From Archangium violaceum Cb vi76 (lineage in GTDB: Bacteria; Myxococcota; Myxococcia; Myxococcales; Myxococcaceae): a stretch of DNA of 56,626 bases. The stretch spans positions 1 through 56,626 of the forward strand of contig NZ_JPMI01000197.1 of NCBI RefSeq assembly GCF_000733295.1. Direction: 5' to 3'. Made by a program: the position numbers and the translations under genes. Positions 49,900 to 56,626 of this stretch are shown here, in pieces. Below the pieces are notes generated by a model, which searched no databases, was not told the DNA's origin, and saw nothing but the letters and a program-made list of their open reading frames with translations. Position 1 is the first letter of the stretch, and each line of letters opens with the position of its first letter.

Positions 49900-51666
49900 A
49901 TGGGGTCGTCGTCAGAGGAGCTGGATCCGCTCGCGGATCTGCGGGAGAGCCTGGGAGAGGAAGCGGCGTCCGTGGCGCCGGCGTCGTCGGTATCCGTGCG
50001 TCCCGCGGCCCCGCCGCCGTTGCCTCCCCGGAAGGGAGGGCCCGCGGCGCCGGCCGCCTTCCGGCCCGCCATGTCGCTGCCCTCGGTGCAGTCCTCGGCC
50101 CGGCCCTCGGAGCCTCCGCCCATTCCCCCCCGTCCGGTGGGAGCGGCGGACCCCTTCGCCGAGCCCCCCGAGCCGCGCCTTGCCCTCGGGGGCTCCCCGG
50201 AGGAGAAGGTCGAGCACTTCCGCTCGGTGCTGAAGCAGAAGACGGAGACGCTGGCCCGTGCGCGGACGTTGTTCGCCGAGCGCGAGTCGGAGCTGCAGAC
50301 GCTGCGGGTGTCCGAGGCCTCGCTGCGGTCGCAGGTAGAGGAGGCACGTGAGCAGCTCGCCGCGCTGAAGGACGCGCCCGCGAAGCTGGAGCAGGCCTCC
50401 GCGGCGGTGTCGCGCGAGGCGGCGCGCACGGCGGTGGCCGAGGCGCGGGTGGCGCAGCTGGAGGGCGAGCTGCAGACGGTGGAGGAGGAGCGCAGGGACC
50501 TCTCCCGGGCGCTGGCCGAGGTGGAGGCGGAGTTGTCGCGCCTCACCGGGGAGCTGAAGCACGAGCGGGACTCGCGGGCGGCGCTGGCCGAGGAGCTCGT
50601 CGGCGCGAAGGAAGCCCTGTCGCTGGCGCAGGACCGGGTAGGGGAGCTGGCGGCGGAGCGCGCCGAGATGCAGGGGGCGCTGGAGGCGGTGCGCGAGCAG
50701 TACCAGGCCAACCTGGTCGAGCTGGAGAACACCCACGAGCAGTTGCAGGCGGTCCTGCGGGAGCAGGAGCTCGTCGTCGCGGAGAAGGTGGGGCTGAAGG
50801 CGCGGGTGGCGCAGTTGGAGGCGGCGCTCTCGGAGTCCGAGTGGTCGAACAGCTCACTGGAGGAGGTGCAGGCGCGCACCCGCGAGCTGGAGTCCGAGCG
50901 TGACGCGGCGCGGACGGAGCTGGCGGAGCTGTCGCCCCGGTTGGAGGTGGCGGAGGCGGAGCTGACGGCGCTGCGCGAGTCGCTGGCGCTGAGCGAGACG
51001 GAGGCGGTGCAGCTGCGCGACCGGATGGAGGCGGACGCGGCGGCGCTGACGGAGGCGGCGGAGCAGGCCGAGACACAGGTGGCGGCGCTGCGGGCCGAGC
51101 TGGGGACGGTGGAGGAGGACCGCAAGGACATGGCGCGCGCGCTCGCCGACGTGGAGGCGGAGCTGGGACGCGTCCAGGCGCGGGCCCAACAGGACTCCGA
51201 GCGCGCGGCGGCGGCCGATGCGCGGAACGCGGAGCTGGAGGGCGAGCTGAAGGCGCTGGAGGCGGACCGCCAGGACATGGCACGCGCGTTGGCGGACGTG
51301 GAGTCGGAGTCGGAGTTGGAGCGGGTGCGGATGCAGGTGGAGGAGCAGCAGGACGTGCGCGCGGCGGAGGCGGAGCTCGAGGTGGAGGAGCTGGACGCCG
51401 AGAGCCAGGCCCGCGAGGCCGAGGAGCAGGCGGAGCGGCTGCGGCAGCGGGTGCGGATGCTGGAGGGGGCGCTGGAGTCCTCGCGTGCCCAGGGAGGCCC
51501 GGCCGCGGACGAGGTGATCTCCGAGCGCGACCAGCTCAAGGAAGACGTGGCGGCGATGAAGCGCAAGCTGATGGCGGCGGAGACGGCGCTGGAGTCGGCG
51601 GCCAGCTACAAGATGAAGGTGGCGAAGCTGGAGGCGCAGCTCGCGCAACTCCGGGGGGCGAAGTAG
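49900..51666 (+). CDS. Long coiled-coil protein with Pro-rich N-terminus
   Basis: A 588-residue protein. The first ~100 residues are Pro/Ala-rich and disordered (PPPLPPRKGG, PPPIPPRPVG). From about 105 to the end nearly everything is a heptad-patterned Glu/Ala/Arg/Leu coiled coil, with internally similar segments (EEDRKDMARALADVEAEL, ADRQDMARALADVESE, EERRDLSRALAEVEAEL), indicating duplications within the rod. No motif of a known polar or motility scaffold was recognised, so the role is open: structural or scaffolding. Six bases separate it from hemW, hence one operon. ATG 49900 is chosen; the frame is open to GTG 49852 and no Shine-Dalgarno is properly spaced for either. Confidence 0.8.
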   Translation: MGSSSEELDPLADLRESLGEEAASVAPASSVSVRPAAPPPLPPRKGGPAAPAAFRPAMSLPSVQSSARPSEPPPIPPRPVGAADPFAEPPEPRLALGGSPEEKVEHFRSVLKQKTETLARARTLFAERESELQTLRVSEASLRSQVEEAREQLAALKDAPAKLEQASAAVSREAARTAVAEARVAQLEGELQTVEEERRDLSRALAEVEAELSRLTGELKHERDSRAALAEELVGAKEALSLAQDRVGELAAERAEMQGALEAVREQYQANLVELENTHEQLQAVLREQELVVAEKVGLKARVAQLEAALSESEWSNSSLEEVQARTRELESERDAARTELAELSPRLEVAEAELTALRESLALSETEAVQLRDRMEADAAALTEAAEQAETQVAALRAELGTVEEDRKDMARALADVEAELGRVQARAQQDSERAAAADARNAELEGELKALEADRQDMARALADVESESELERVRMQVEEQQDVRAAEAELEVEELDAESQAREAEEQAERLRQRVRMLEGALESSRAQGGPAADEVISERDQLKEDVAAMKRKLMAAETALESAASYKMKVAKLEAQLAQLRGAK

Positions 51667-51672
51667 CGCGGA

Positions 51673-52896
51673 ATGGACTTCGCGGGCCCCATCGACCCCC
51701 TCACGGGGACGGCAGCGGCGCGATTCGGGCTGTACGTGCACTTCCCGTACTGTCTCTCCAAGTGCCCCTACTGCGACTTCGCCGTGGCCGTGGTGCGCCA
51801 GGTGCCCGAGGAGCGCTATGCGCGCGCGGTGCTGGCGGAACTGGACACACGGCTGGCGGCGGAGCCCTCGCTGCGCGAGCGCTCGCTGGAGTCCATCTTC
51901 CTCGGTGGCGGCACGCCGTCCCTCTGGCACCCGCGTTGGGTAGCGCTCGTGCTGGAGGGCGTGGCGGCGCGGCTGAAGGTGGCCCCGGGGGCGGAGATCT
52001 CCCTGGAGGCCAACCCGAGTGTCGCGGACGCCGAGCGCTTCGCGGGCTACCGGGCGGCGGGCGTCAACCGCGTCTCGCTGGGCGTGCAGTCCTTCGAGGA
52101 TTCGCTGCTGAAGGCGCTGGGGCGCGAGCACACCGGTCCGGAGGCGGTGGCGGCGTACGAGATGGCACGGCGCGCGGGCTTCGACGTGGTGTCCATGGAC
52201 TTCATCTATGGGGTGCACGGGCAGACGCGGGCGCAGGCGGAGTCGGATGCGCGCCGGGCGGCGGCGCTCGGGCCCGAGCACCTGTCCACCTACGCGCTGA
52301 CGGTGGACCGCGAGTCGCTGGCGGTGGCCACGCCGCTGTCCCGGCAACTCGACAAGGGCGAGGTGGTGCTGCCTCCGGACGAGGAGGTGGTGGAGATGAC
52401 GAAGGCCATCCGCGACGCCTACGGCGAGCACGGGTTGCTGCGGTATGAAATCTCCAACCACGCCCGGCCCGGGTACGGCTCGCGGCACAACGCGCTCTAC
52501 TGGACGGGGGGCGAGTACCTCGCGCTGGGCGTGGGCGCCACGGGCATGCTGCTCACGTCCGCACCCGGCGAGCGGCCCTCGGGCTACCGCTACGTGAACC
52601 TGCGCGGCTCGGACGCGTACATGCGGGCCGCGGAGGAGGGGACGCTTCCGGAGTCCAGCCGCGAGGAGCTGAGCCCCCTGGAGCTCTTCGAGGAGCGACT
52701 GGCCATGGGGCTGCGGCTGCGCTCCGGAGTGGACTGGGCGGCGGTGTGCACGCGCTACGGGCAGGATCCAGAGCCGCGCCGCAAGGAGATCGCCCGGCTG
52801 GTGCAGCATGGCCTGGCGAGGCTCGACGGCCCGAGGCTCGTGCTCACCGAGGCGGGCGCGGACGTGCACAGCGCCATCAGTGCGCGGCTTCTGTAG
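51673..52896 (+). CDS. hemW: Radical SAM heme chaperone HemW
   Basis: A 407-residue radical SAM protein. The cluster motif is CLSKCPYC (C27, C31, C34), preceded by GLYVHFPY as in HemW. Further HemW signatures are FLGGGTPSLW, EANPS, RVSLGVQSF and RHNALYWTGGEYLALGVGA (the HNxxYW stretch of heme-binding HemW), which separates it from HemN, the oxygen-independent coproporphyrinogen oxidase often named in older annotations. It inserts heme into acceptor enzymes such as respiratory reductases. Cotranscribed with the coiled-coil gene (6-base gap). Confidence 0.95.
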   Translation: MDFAGPIDPLTGTAAARFGLYVHFPYCLSKCPYCDFAVAVVRQVPEERYARAVLAELDTRLAAEPSLRERSLESIFLGGGTPSLWHPRWVALVLEGVAARLKVAPGAEISLEANPSVADAERFAGYRAAGVNRVSLGVQSFEDSLLKALGREHTGPEAVAAYEMARRAGFDVVSMDFIYGVHGQTRAQAESDARRAAALGPEHLSTYALTVDRESLAVATPLSRQLDKGEVVLPPDEEVVEMTKAIRDAYGEHGLLRYEISNHARPGYGSRHNALYWTGGEYLALGVGATGMLLTSAPGERPSGYRYVNLRGSDAYMRAAEEGTLPESSREELSPLELFEERLAMGLRLRSGVDWAAVCTRYGQDPEPRRKEIARLVQHGLARLDGPRLVLTEAGADVHSAISARLL

Positions 52897-52925
52897 GGTG
52901 CCTCCCGAGCGTGGAGTGGACCTCT

Positions 52926-52952
52926 CGCGAGCCGCCCTGCATCTGGCTCGCG
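52926..52952. terminator. Hairpin between convergent hemW and phosphatase genes
   Basis: CGCGAGCC (52926-52933) pairs perfectly with GGCTCGCG (52945-52952) across 11 bases, in the 78-base space between two convergent genes. Probably used from both sides; no T-tract. Confidence 0.45.
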
Positions 52953-52974
52953 GTGCACGGCGACCTGCGAGGCG

Positions 52975-53964
52975 TCAGGGGCTGACCTTGCCCGCCTTGA
53001 CCGCCTCGGGCGCCACCAGCTCCACGCGGCCGTCGGCATAGAGGGCGGTCACCTTGCCGCCTCGAAGCTCCAGCGCCGAGAGGTGGCGGCCGTAGCCGGT
53101 GCTCAGTCCGGTGTCGATGAACACCGCCTTCCCGTCGAGCCGCGTCCGGATCTTCCCATCGCGGTCCGTGGTGTGCCCCATCACCATCCGCTTCGCGCCA
53201 AAGCGTTGCAGCACCGCCTCGAGCGCGGGAGCCGCTTCTTCCTCTTGCCCCAGTGCGTAGCCGCGGAACCACAACGGCCCCTGCGGGTCCCTGGCTCCTC
53301 CCGGAGGGTTGCCTGGGAACAGGTCCTGCCGTACCCAACGGTTGAGCTCGGGCAGCGTCTTCGCCGGTACCTCCGGGGCCACTCCGCCATGCACGAAGAG
53401 CGTGTCATTGATGCGCACCACCGCGGGATGCGTGCGCAGCCACCGGCCATAGCGCCCCTGCGGCCCGTACGCCGCGCGGTGCCCGTTGAGCCCTCGCGGC
53501 GAGCCGGAGGCATCCGGTTCGGGGCTCTGGTCCGCGAATGACGCCATCTCGCCCGGGGCCACGTAGCGCAGATCCCCGAGCATGTTCATCGTCTCGTGGT
53601 TGCCCAGCAGCGCGTGCACCCGGCCTCCCGCCGCGCGCGCCTCGCCCTCCAGCCGCATCAGCAGCTCGAAGGCTTCCCGCGTGTGCTCGCCGCGGTCGGG
53701 GATGTCCCCCGTCTGCACCAGGTGGGCCTTGCCGCCGCTCCACCGGCCCTTCTTGTCGATGAGCTTCGCCAGCCGCAGCACTTCCTTCAGGGCCTCCACG
53801 TCCCCGTGCACGTCCCCCACCGCCACCACTCGCTCCACGCCGGTGAAGGTATCGGGCACGGCATCCTCCAGGCGGGGCGGGGCCGGTGCGGCCGCGGGGG
53901 GCGCCGCCGCCAGCAACAGGGGGACGAGCAGGGGCAGGACGAGCGGGCGAAGGGTGGGGGGCAC
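52975..53964 (-). CDS. Shewanella-like metallophosphatase
   Basis: A 329-residue exported calcineurin-type phosphoesterase. A signal peptide (LRPLVLPLLVPLLLAAAPPAAA) opens it. The PPP-family metal site is complete: GDVHGD (D51, H53), GDIPDRG, GNHE and the later GHTTDRDG and VHGG histidines. The TGDIPDRGEHT phrase fits the Shewanella-like (SLP) group of PPP phosphatases. Substrate may be phosphoproteins or nucleotides. The start GTG 53964 has GAGGAG 6 bases upstream; the upstream extension runs into a dispersed repeat and is not coding. The gene ends 78 bases from hemW, convergent. Confidence 0.9.
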   Translation of the reverse strand: MPPTLRPLVLPLLVPLLLAAAPPAAAPAPPRLEDAVPDTFTGVERVVAVGDVHGDVEALKEVLRLAKLIDKKGRWSGGKAHLVQTGDIPDRGEHTREAFELLMRLEGEARAAGGRVHALLGNHETMNMLGDLRYVAPGEMASFADQSPEPDASGSPRGLNGHRAAYGPQGRYGRWLRTHPAVVRINDTLFVHGGVAPEVPAKTLPELNRWVRQDLFPGNPPGGARDPQGPLWFRGYALGQEEEAAPALEAVLQRFGAKRMVMGHTTDRDGKIRTRLDGKAVFIDTGLSTGYGRHLSALELRGGKVTALYADGRVELVAPEAVKAGKVSP

Positions 53965-53995
53965 GGTGCGCTCCTCGGGGAAGACCCTCGTGAAG

Positions 53996-54029
53996 ACCCT
54001 CACCCTAACCCTCTCCCAGAGGGAGAGGG
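53996..54029. repeat. Dispersed palindromic repeat (copy 2, opposite orientation)
   Basis: ACCCTCACCCTAA followed by CCCTCTCCC (54009-54017), AGA and GGGAGAGGG (54021-54029), the same element as at 36954-36988 in the opposite orientation, between the phosphatase gene and the OmpA-family terminator. Confidence 0.7.
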
Positions 54030-54044
54030 GACTCGAAACGGAAA

Positions 54045-54077
54045 CGGCGCGAGCAGGGCGTTCGCCTGCTCGCGCCG
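54045..54077 (-). terminator. Intrinsic terminator of the OmpA-family gene
   Basis: CGGCGCGAGCAGG (54045-54057) pairs perfectly with CCTGCTCGCGCCG (54065-54077), a 13-bp stem with a 7-base loop, 29 bases past the OmpA-family stop codon. On the minus strand GTTTCCGTTTCG follows. Confidence 0.8.
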
Positions 54078-54106
54078 CGTGTGTCCGGCCGGGGCCGGGT
54101 GCTCCG

Positions 54107-56626
54107 TTACTTCGGCTGCTCGGCTTCCTCGCCAGCGACCTTCAGGATGTTGAACTCGACGCGGCGGTTGTTCTCACGGCCCGCCGCCGTCTTGTTCGTG
54201 TCCACCGGCTTCGTCTGGCCGTAGCCCACCGACTCGAGGCGCTCCGCCGCCACACCCTCCTTGATGAGGAAGGCACGCACGTTGGCCGCGCGGCGCTCCG
54301 ACAGGTTCTGGTTCTTGGCCGGCTTGCCCTGGTTGTCCGTGTGACCCTCCACGCGCAGCAGCTCGATCTGCGGGTTGGCGCGCAGGATGGCCGCCACCTG
54401 ATTCAGCAGGTCGAACGACTTGGGCAGGATGACGTCCTTGTTGGTGGCGAAGTACACCTTGTCCAGGATGACGATGCGCTTGGCCTCCAGGCGCACCTTG
54501 GACTTGCCCTCGTCGGGGCAGCCATCCTCGTCCTTCACCCCGTTGATGACCTCGGGCTGCATGGGGCACTGGTCCTCCCAGTCCGGCACGCCGTCCTTGT
54601 CGTTGTCCGGATCCGGGCAGCCGTCCTCGTCCTGGAAGCCGTCCTTGTCCTCGGGCTGGGTCGGGCACTTGTCCTGGTCGTCCATCAGCCCGTCCTTGTC
54701 CGAGTCCACCGGCTCCTTGTCCGGGCAGCCGTCCTCGTCCTGGAAGCCGTTCATGGTCTCGGGCTCGTTGGGGCACTTGTCGTTCGTGTCCGGGATGCCG
54801 TCCCCGTCGTTGTCCGGGTCCGCGCAGCCATCGTCGTCCTGGAAGCCGTCCATGTCCTCGGGGCCCTGGGCGCACTGATCCTTGTCGTCCGTGACGCCAT
54901 CCGCGTCCGTGTCGACGGGGGCGGGCGGAGCGGGCGGCGGGGCCGGAGCGCGCTCACCGGGCTGCGTCCAATCCAACCCGGCGAAGAGGCGGAAGCCGGG
55001 GGTGCCGTAGCCACGGGTGAGGCCCGGGCCACCGCCCACGTGGGCCGCCAGCCCGGGGCTGAAGCGGTACTGCACCGCCGCGAGGAGCTCCAGCGGACGC
55101 CCCTCCATGTCCTGGTCGTTCAACCCGAAGGCCCCCGCCAGGTTGGCGCGCACCGCGAGCTTCTCCGTCAGGGGCACCTGGGCACCCACCGCGAACATCA
55201 GCTCGGTGCCCGTGCGCAGGTTGCGCACCTGCTGCTCGGGCTGGAGGTTGGCGCCGAGGTTGGCCACCAGTCGCAAGCCCTCGCCGTTGCCCCACTCGCC
55301 CACCAGCTGCGGACGCGCGCTCACACCCGCGCCGCCGCGGAAGCCATTGCCGCCCGCGCTGGGCAGCAGGACGGGCACCACCACGCCCAGGTCGAACCCA
55401 CCGGCGTTGAGCAGGTGGGCCTTGGGCACCAGCCGCAGGTCACCCAGGCCCGCGCCGCTCACGCCGTTCTGGAAGGCCGGCGTGACGGAGGCGCCGCTCT
55501 CCGAGGACTGGTACGTGATGGGCAGGGCCACGCCCAGCTCGAACCGGTCCCACAGCGAGATGGAGCCCATCAGGTCCGCCGTCACCTGGTTGGCGACGAT
55601 GGAGTAGATGAAGTCGTCCTGACGCGGATCCAGGAAGCCCAGCGGGTTGCTCGCGTAGTTGACCGAGGCCGCCAGGTGCCAGCCCAGGTGGCCGTCCACC
55701 CTGGCGCCGTGGACGCCGAGGATGTCGGTGGCGCCCGGGCCGGGCTTGTAGCGCTGCACGTCGATGGACTGGGACAGCGGGGACGGCGTGGGACCCTGGG
55801 CGTCCGCCGCCGGAGCGGCCAGCACGCCCACGAGGCCCAGCAGTCCACCAGCCAGCGCCGTGCCACGGCGCGAGGTGCGCCGCAGAGCGGGCATGGCGAG
55901 CAGCACCAGCGCCGCCAGCCACACCAGCGGAGAGCCGCTGCCCGAGGTGCTGCAGCCACGGCCGGCGATGATGAAGTCGTCCGTGTCGTCCAGCGGGTTG
56001 GTGTTGAACTTCACCTCGTCGCCGTCGGACAGGCCACCGTCGTCGGTGTCCGTGTCGCTCGGATTGGTCTCGCCCGAGTCCATGCGGCCATTGGCGTTCT
56101 TGTCCTCGGCGCCGTCATTCAGACCGTCGCCATCGGAGTCGGCCTTCTTCGGGTCGGTGGTGGTGCTCGGGTCCTCGTCCGGCACGAAGTCGGGCGAGTC
56201 GAGGTTGGTGCCCGCGGGAGCGTTGGCCCGCGTCACTCCGAGCTCGGTGCCGTCCTTGATGCCGTCGTTGTCGCTGTCCGGATCGAGCGCGTCGATGAGG
56301 CCGTCACCATCCGTGTCGGTGATGCCGTCCTGGCCATCGGGCACGCCGTCGTTGTCGGTGTCGTTGTCGTTCGGGTCGAGGCCCAGCTCCACCTCGCGGA
56401 CGTCGGGGATGCCGTCGCCGTCGGTGTCGGGCAGATCGTCCGCGGGGTCGAGCGGATTGGTCTCGCCCGGGTCCACGACGCCGTTGTGGTTCTTGTCCTC
56501 GACACCATCGGGCACGCCGCCGCCATCGGTGTCGGGATTCCGCGGGTCGGTCTCACCCGGGTCCACGACGCCGTTGTGGTTCTTGTCCTCGATGCCATCC
56601 GGCAGGCCGTCGTTGTCCGAGTCGGT
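54107..56626 (-). CDS. TSP3-repeat / MYXO-CTERM-like / OmpA-family protein (runs off right edge)
   Basis: About 840 codons; the start lies beyond the window. Order: a run of Asp-rich calcium-binding thrombospondin type 3 repeats ([20 protein letters not shown] and others); the motif [12 protein letters not shown] followed by a hydrophobic helix and RRTSRR, which matches a MYXO-CTERM sorting signal; then a second hydrophobic segment resembling a signal peptide, ending AADAQG; a beta-barrel region of about 250 residues; more TSP3 repeats with Cys ([11 protein letters not shown]); and an OmpA peptidoglycan-binding domain ([21 protein letters not shown], ending RRVEFNI). OmpA-family barrels of this type sit in the outer membrane. 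An internal sorting signal is unusual: it suggests two fused proteins or a processed polyprotein. No other frame breaks were seen. The in-window GTG at 56566 is inside the repeats and is not the start. Confidence 0.88.
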   Translation of the reverse strand, partial: TDSDNDGLPDGIEDKNHNGVVDPGETDPRNPDTDGGGVPDGVEDKNHNGVVDPGETNPLDPADDLPDTDGDGIPDVREVELGLDPNDNDTDNDGVPDGQDGITDTDGDGLIDALDPDSDNDGIKDGTELGVTRANAPAGTNLDSPDFVPDEDPSTTTDPKKADSDGDGLNDGAEDKNANGRMDSGETNPSDTDTDDGGLSDGDEVKFNTNPLDDTDDFIIAGRGCSTSGSGSPLVWLAALVLLAMPALRRTSRRGTALAGGLLGLVGVLAAPAADAQGPTPSPLSQSIDVQRYKPGPGATDILGVHGARVDGHLGWHLAASVNYASNPLGFLDPRQDDFIYSIVANQVTADLMGSISLWDRFELGVALPITYQSSESGASVTPAFQNGVSGAGLGDLRLVPKAHLLNAGGFDLGVVVPVLLPSAGGNGFRGGAGVSARPQLVGEWGNGEGLRLVANLGANLQPEQQVRNLRTGTELMFAVGAQVPLTEKLAVRANLAGAFGLNDQDMEGRPLELLAAVQYRFSPGLAAHVGGGPGLTRGYGTPGFRLFAGLDWTQPGERAPAPPPAPPAPVDTDADGVTDDKDQCAQGPEDMDGFQDDDGCADPDNDGDGIPDTNDKCPNEPETMNGFQDEDGCPDKEPVDSDKDGLMDDQDKCPTQPEDKDGFQDEDGCPDPDNDKDGVPDWEDQCPMQPEVINGVKDEDGCPDEGKSKVRLEAKRIVILDKVYFATNKDVILPKSFDLLNQVAAILRANPQIELLRVEGHTDNQGKPAKNQNLSERRAANVRAFLIKEGVAAERLESVGYGQTKPVDTNKTAAGRENNRRVEFNILKVAGEEAEQPK
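54613..54750 (-). repeat. TSP3 coding repeats, 30-base identical units, 108-base period
   Basis: A 30-base identical stretch occurs at 54613-54642 and 54721-54750 (encoding the [10 protein letters not shown]-type unit), with a diverged third copy near 54826. Period 108 bases (36 residues). It reflects recent or maintained duplication within the TSP3 region. Confidence 0.8.
55865..55957 (-). other. Internal MYXO-CTERM-like motif
   Basis: On the minus strand: GRGCS, a Ser/Gly-rich spacer, a hydrophobic helix ([16 protein letters not shown]) and the basic end RRTSRR. MYXO-CTERM signals normally end a protein; this one is followed by about 585 further residues in the same frame. Confidence 0.65.
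56466..56592 (-). repeat. 37-base direct repeat in the TSP3 region, 90-base period
   Basis: A 37-base identical unit at 56466-56502 and 56556-56592 (encoding the [12 protein letters not shown] type phrase), 90 bases apart, which is 30 residues and in frame. More copies may lie beyond the window edge. Confidence 0.85.

Noticed and set aside
49776-51566. 596-codon minus-strand Ser/Arg-rich frame
   Set aside because: Antisense of the coiled-coil gene; low complexity only.
1-56626. CRISPR arrays, insertion sequences, phage or conjugation genes, riboswitches
   Set aside because: No evenly spaced short repeats outside protein-coding TSP3 regions, no transposase or integrase-like protein and no leader structure I could tie to a riboswitch class.

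Overview
The window is high-GC DNA (strong G/C bias at third codon positions, with long spurious antisense frames) and reads as a chromosome segment of a myxobacterium, most likely of the Cystobacter/Archangium/Stigmatella group. This rests on gene content: giant kinase/ATPase/histidine-kinase fusions, a Ser/Thr kinase with TPRs, an ADYC-like lipoprotein, a minor-pilin/PilY1 cluster, many secreted hydrolases, and a MYXO-CTERM type sorting motif. No rRNA, complete tRNA, CRISPR array, transposase or phage gene was seen.

Layout. 1-385 is the start of a ketosynthase-fold gene leaving the left edge, followed by about 360 bases of apparent gene debris. A cytochrome P450 (750-1976, -) and a 1769-residue Ser/Thr kinase + AAA ATPase + GAF + histidine kinase (2218-7527, +) are divergent. 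7622-13786 holds three genes without signal peptides: an unknown 260-residue protein, an astacin-type protease and a 1394-residue beta-rich protein with a B-lectin domain. 13823-14824 carries two small envelope or secreted proteins. 15167-17480 is a two-gene peptidoglycan operon (M23 peptidase with a six-repeat C-terminal region, then an L,D-transpeptidase). An NmrA-type SDR follows, then a sigma-54 activator with an FHA domain, divergent from an ADYC-like lipoprotein.

21555-34452 is almost entirely on the minus strand: a Ser/Thr kinase with TPRs, a putative toxin/immunity pair (with an 11-base homopolymer in the immunity gene), a histidine kinase, an MshEN-HEAT protein, an RDD membrane protein, a GlsB-like protein, RsmE, an endo/exonuclease/phosphatase-family protein and a small hydrophilic protein. 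Then come an R. etli-type asparaginase and an adenylate cyclase (+), an Mpo1-like protein and PrmA (-). 38683-46992 is a five-gene type IV pilus minor pilin operon ending in PilY1 and a strong intrinsic terminator. The right end has a double M16 peptidase, a coiled-coil protein with HemW, a Shewanella-like metallophosphatase, and a large OmpA-family protein running off the right edge.

Functionally the window mixes housekeeping genes (rsmE, prmA, hemW) with signalling (two Ser/Thr kinase proteins, two histidine kinase modules, a cyclase, a bacterial enhancer-binding protein), surface motility (pilus tip complex) and predation or competition genes (astacin, M23, L,D-transpeptidase, lectin protein, toxin/immunity). 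The observations most worth following are the internal MYXO-CTERM motif inside the OmpA-family protein, the signal-less astacin/lectin trio beside a tRNA/tmRNA-like T-arm, and the toxin/immunity pair with its poly-C tract.
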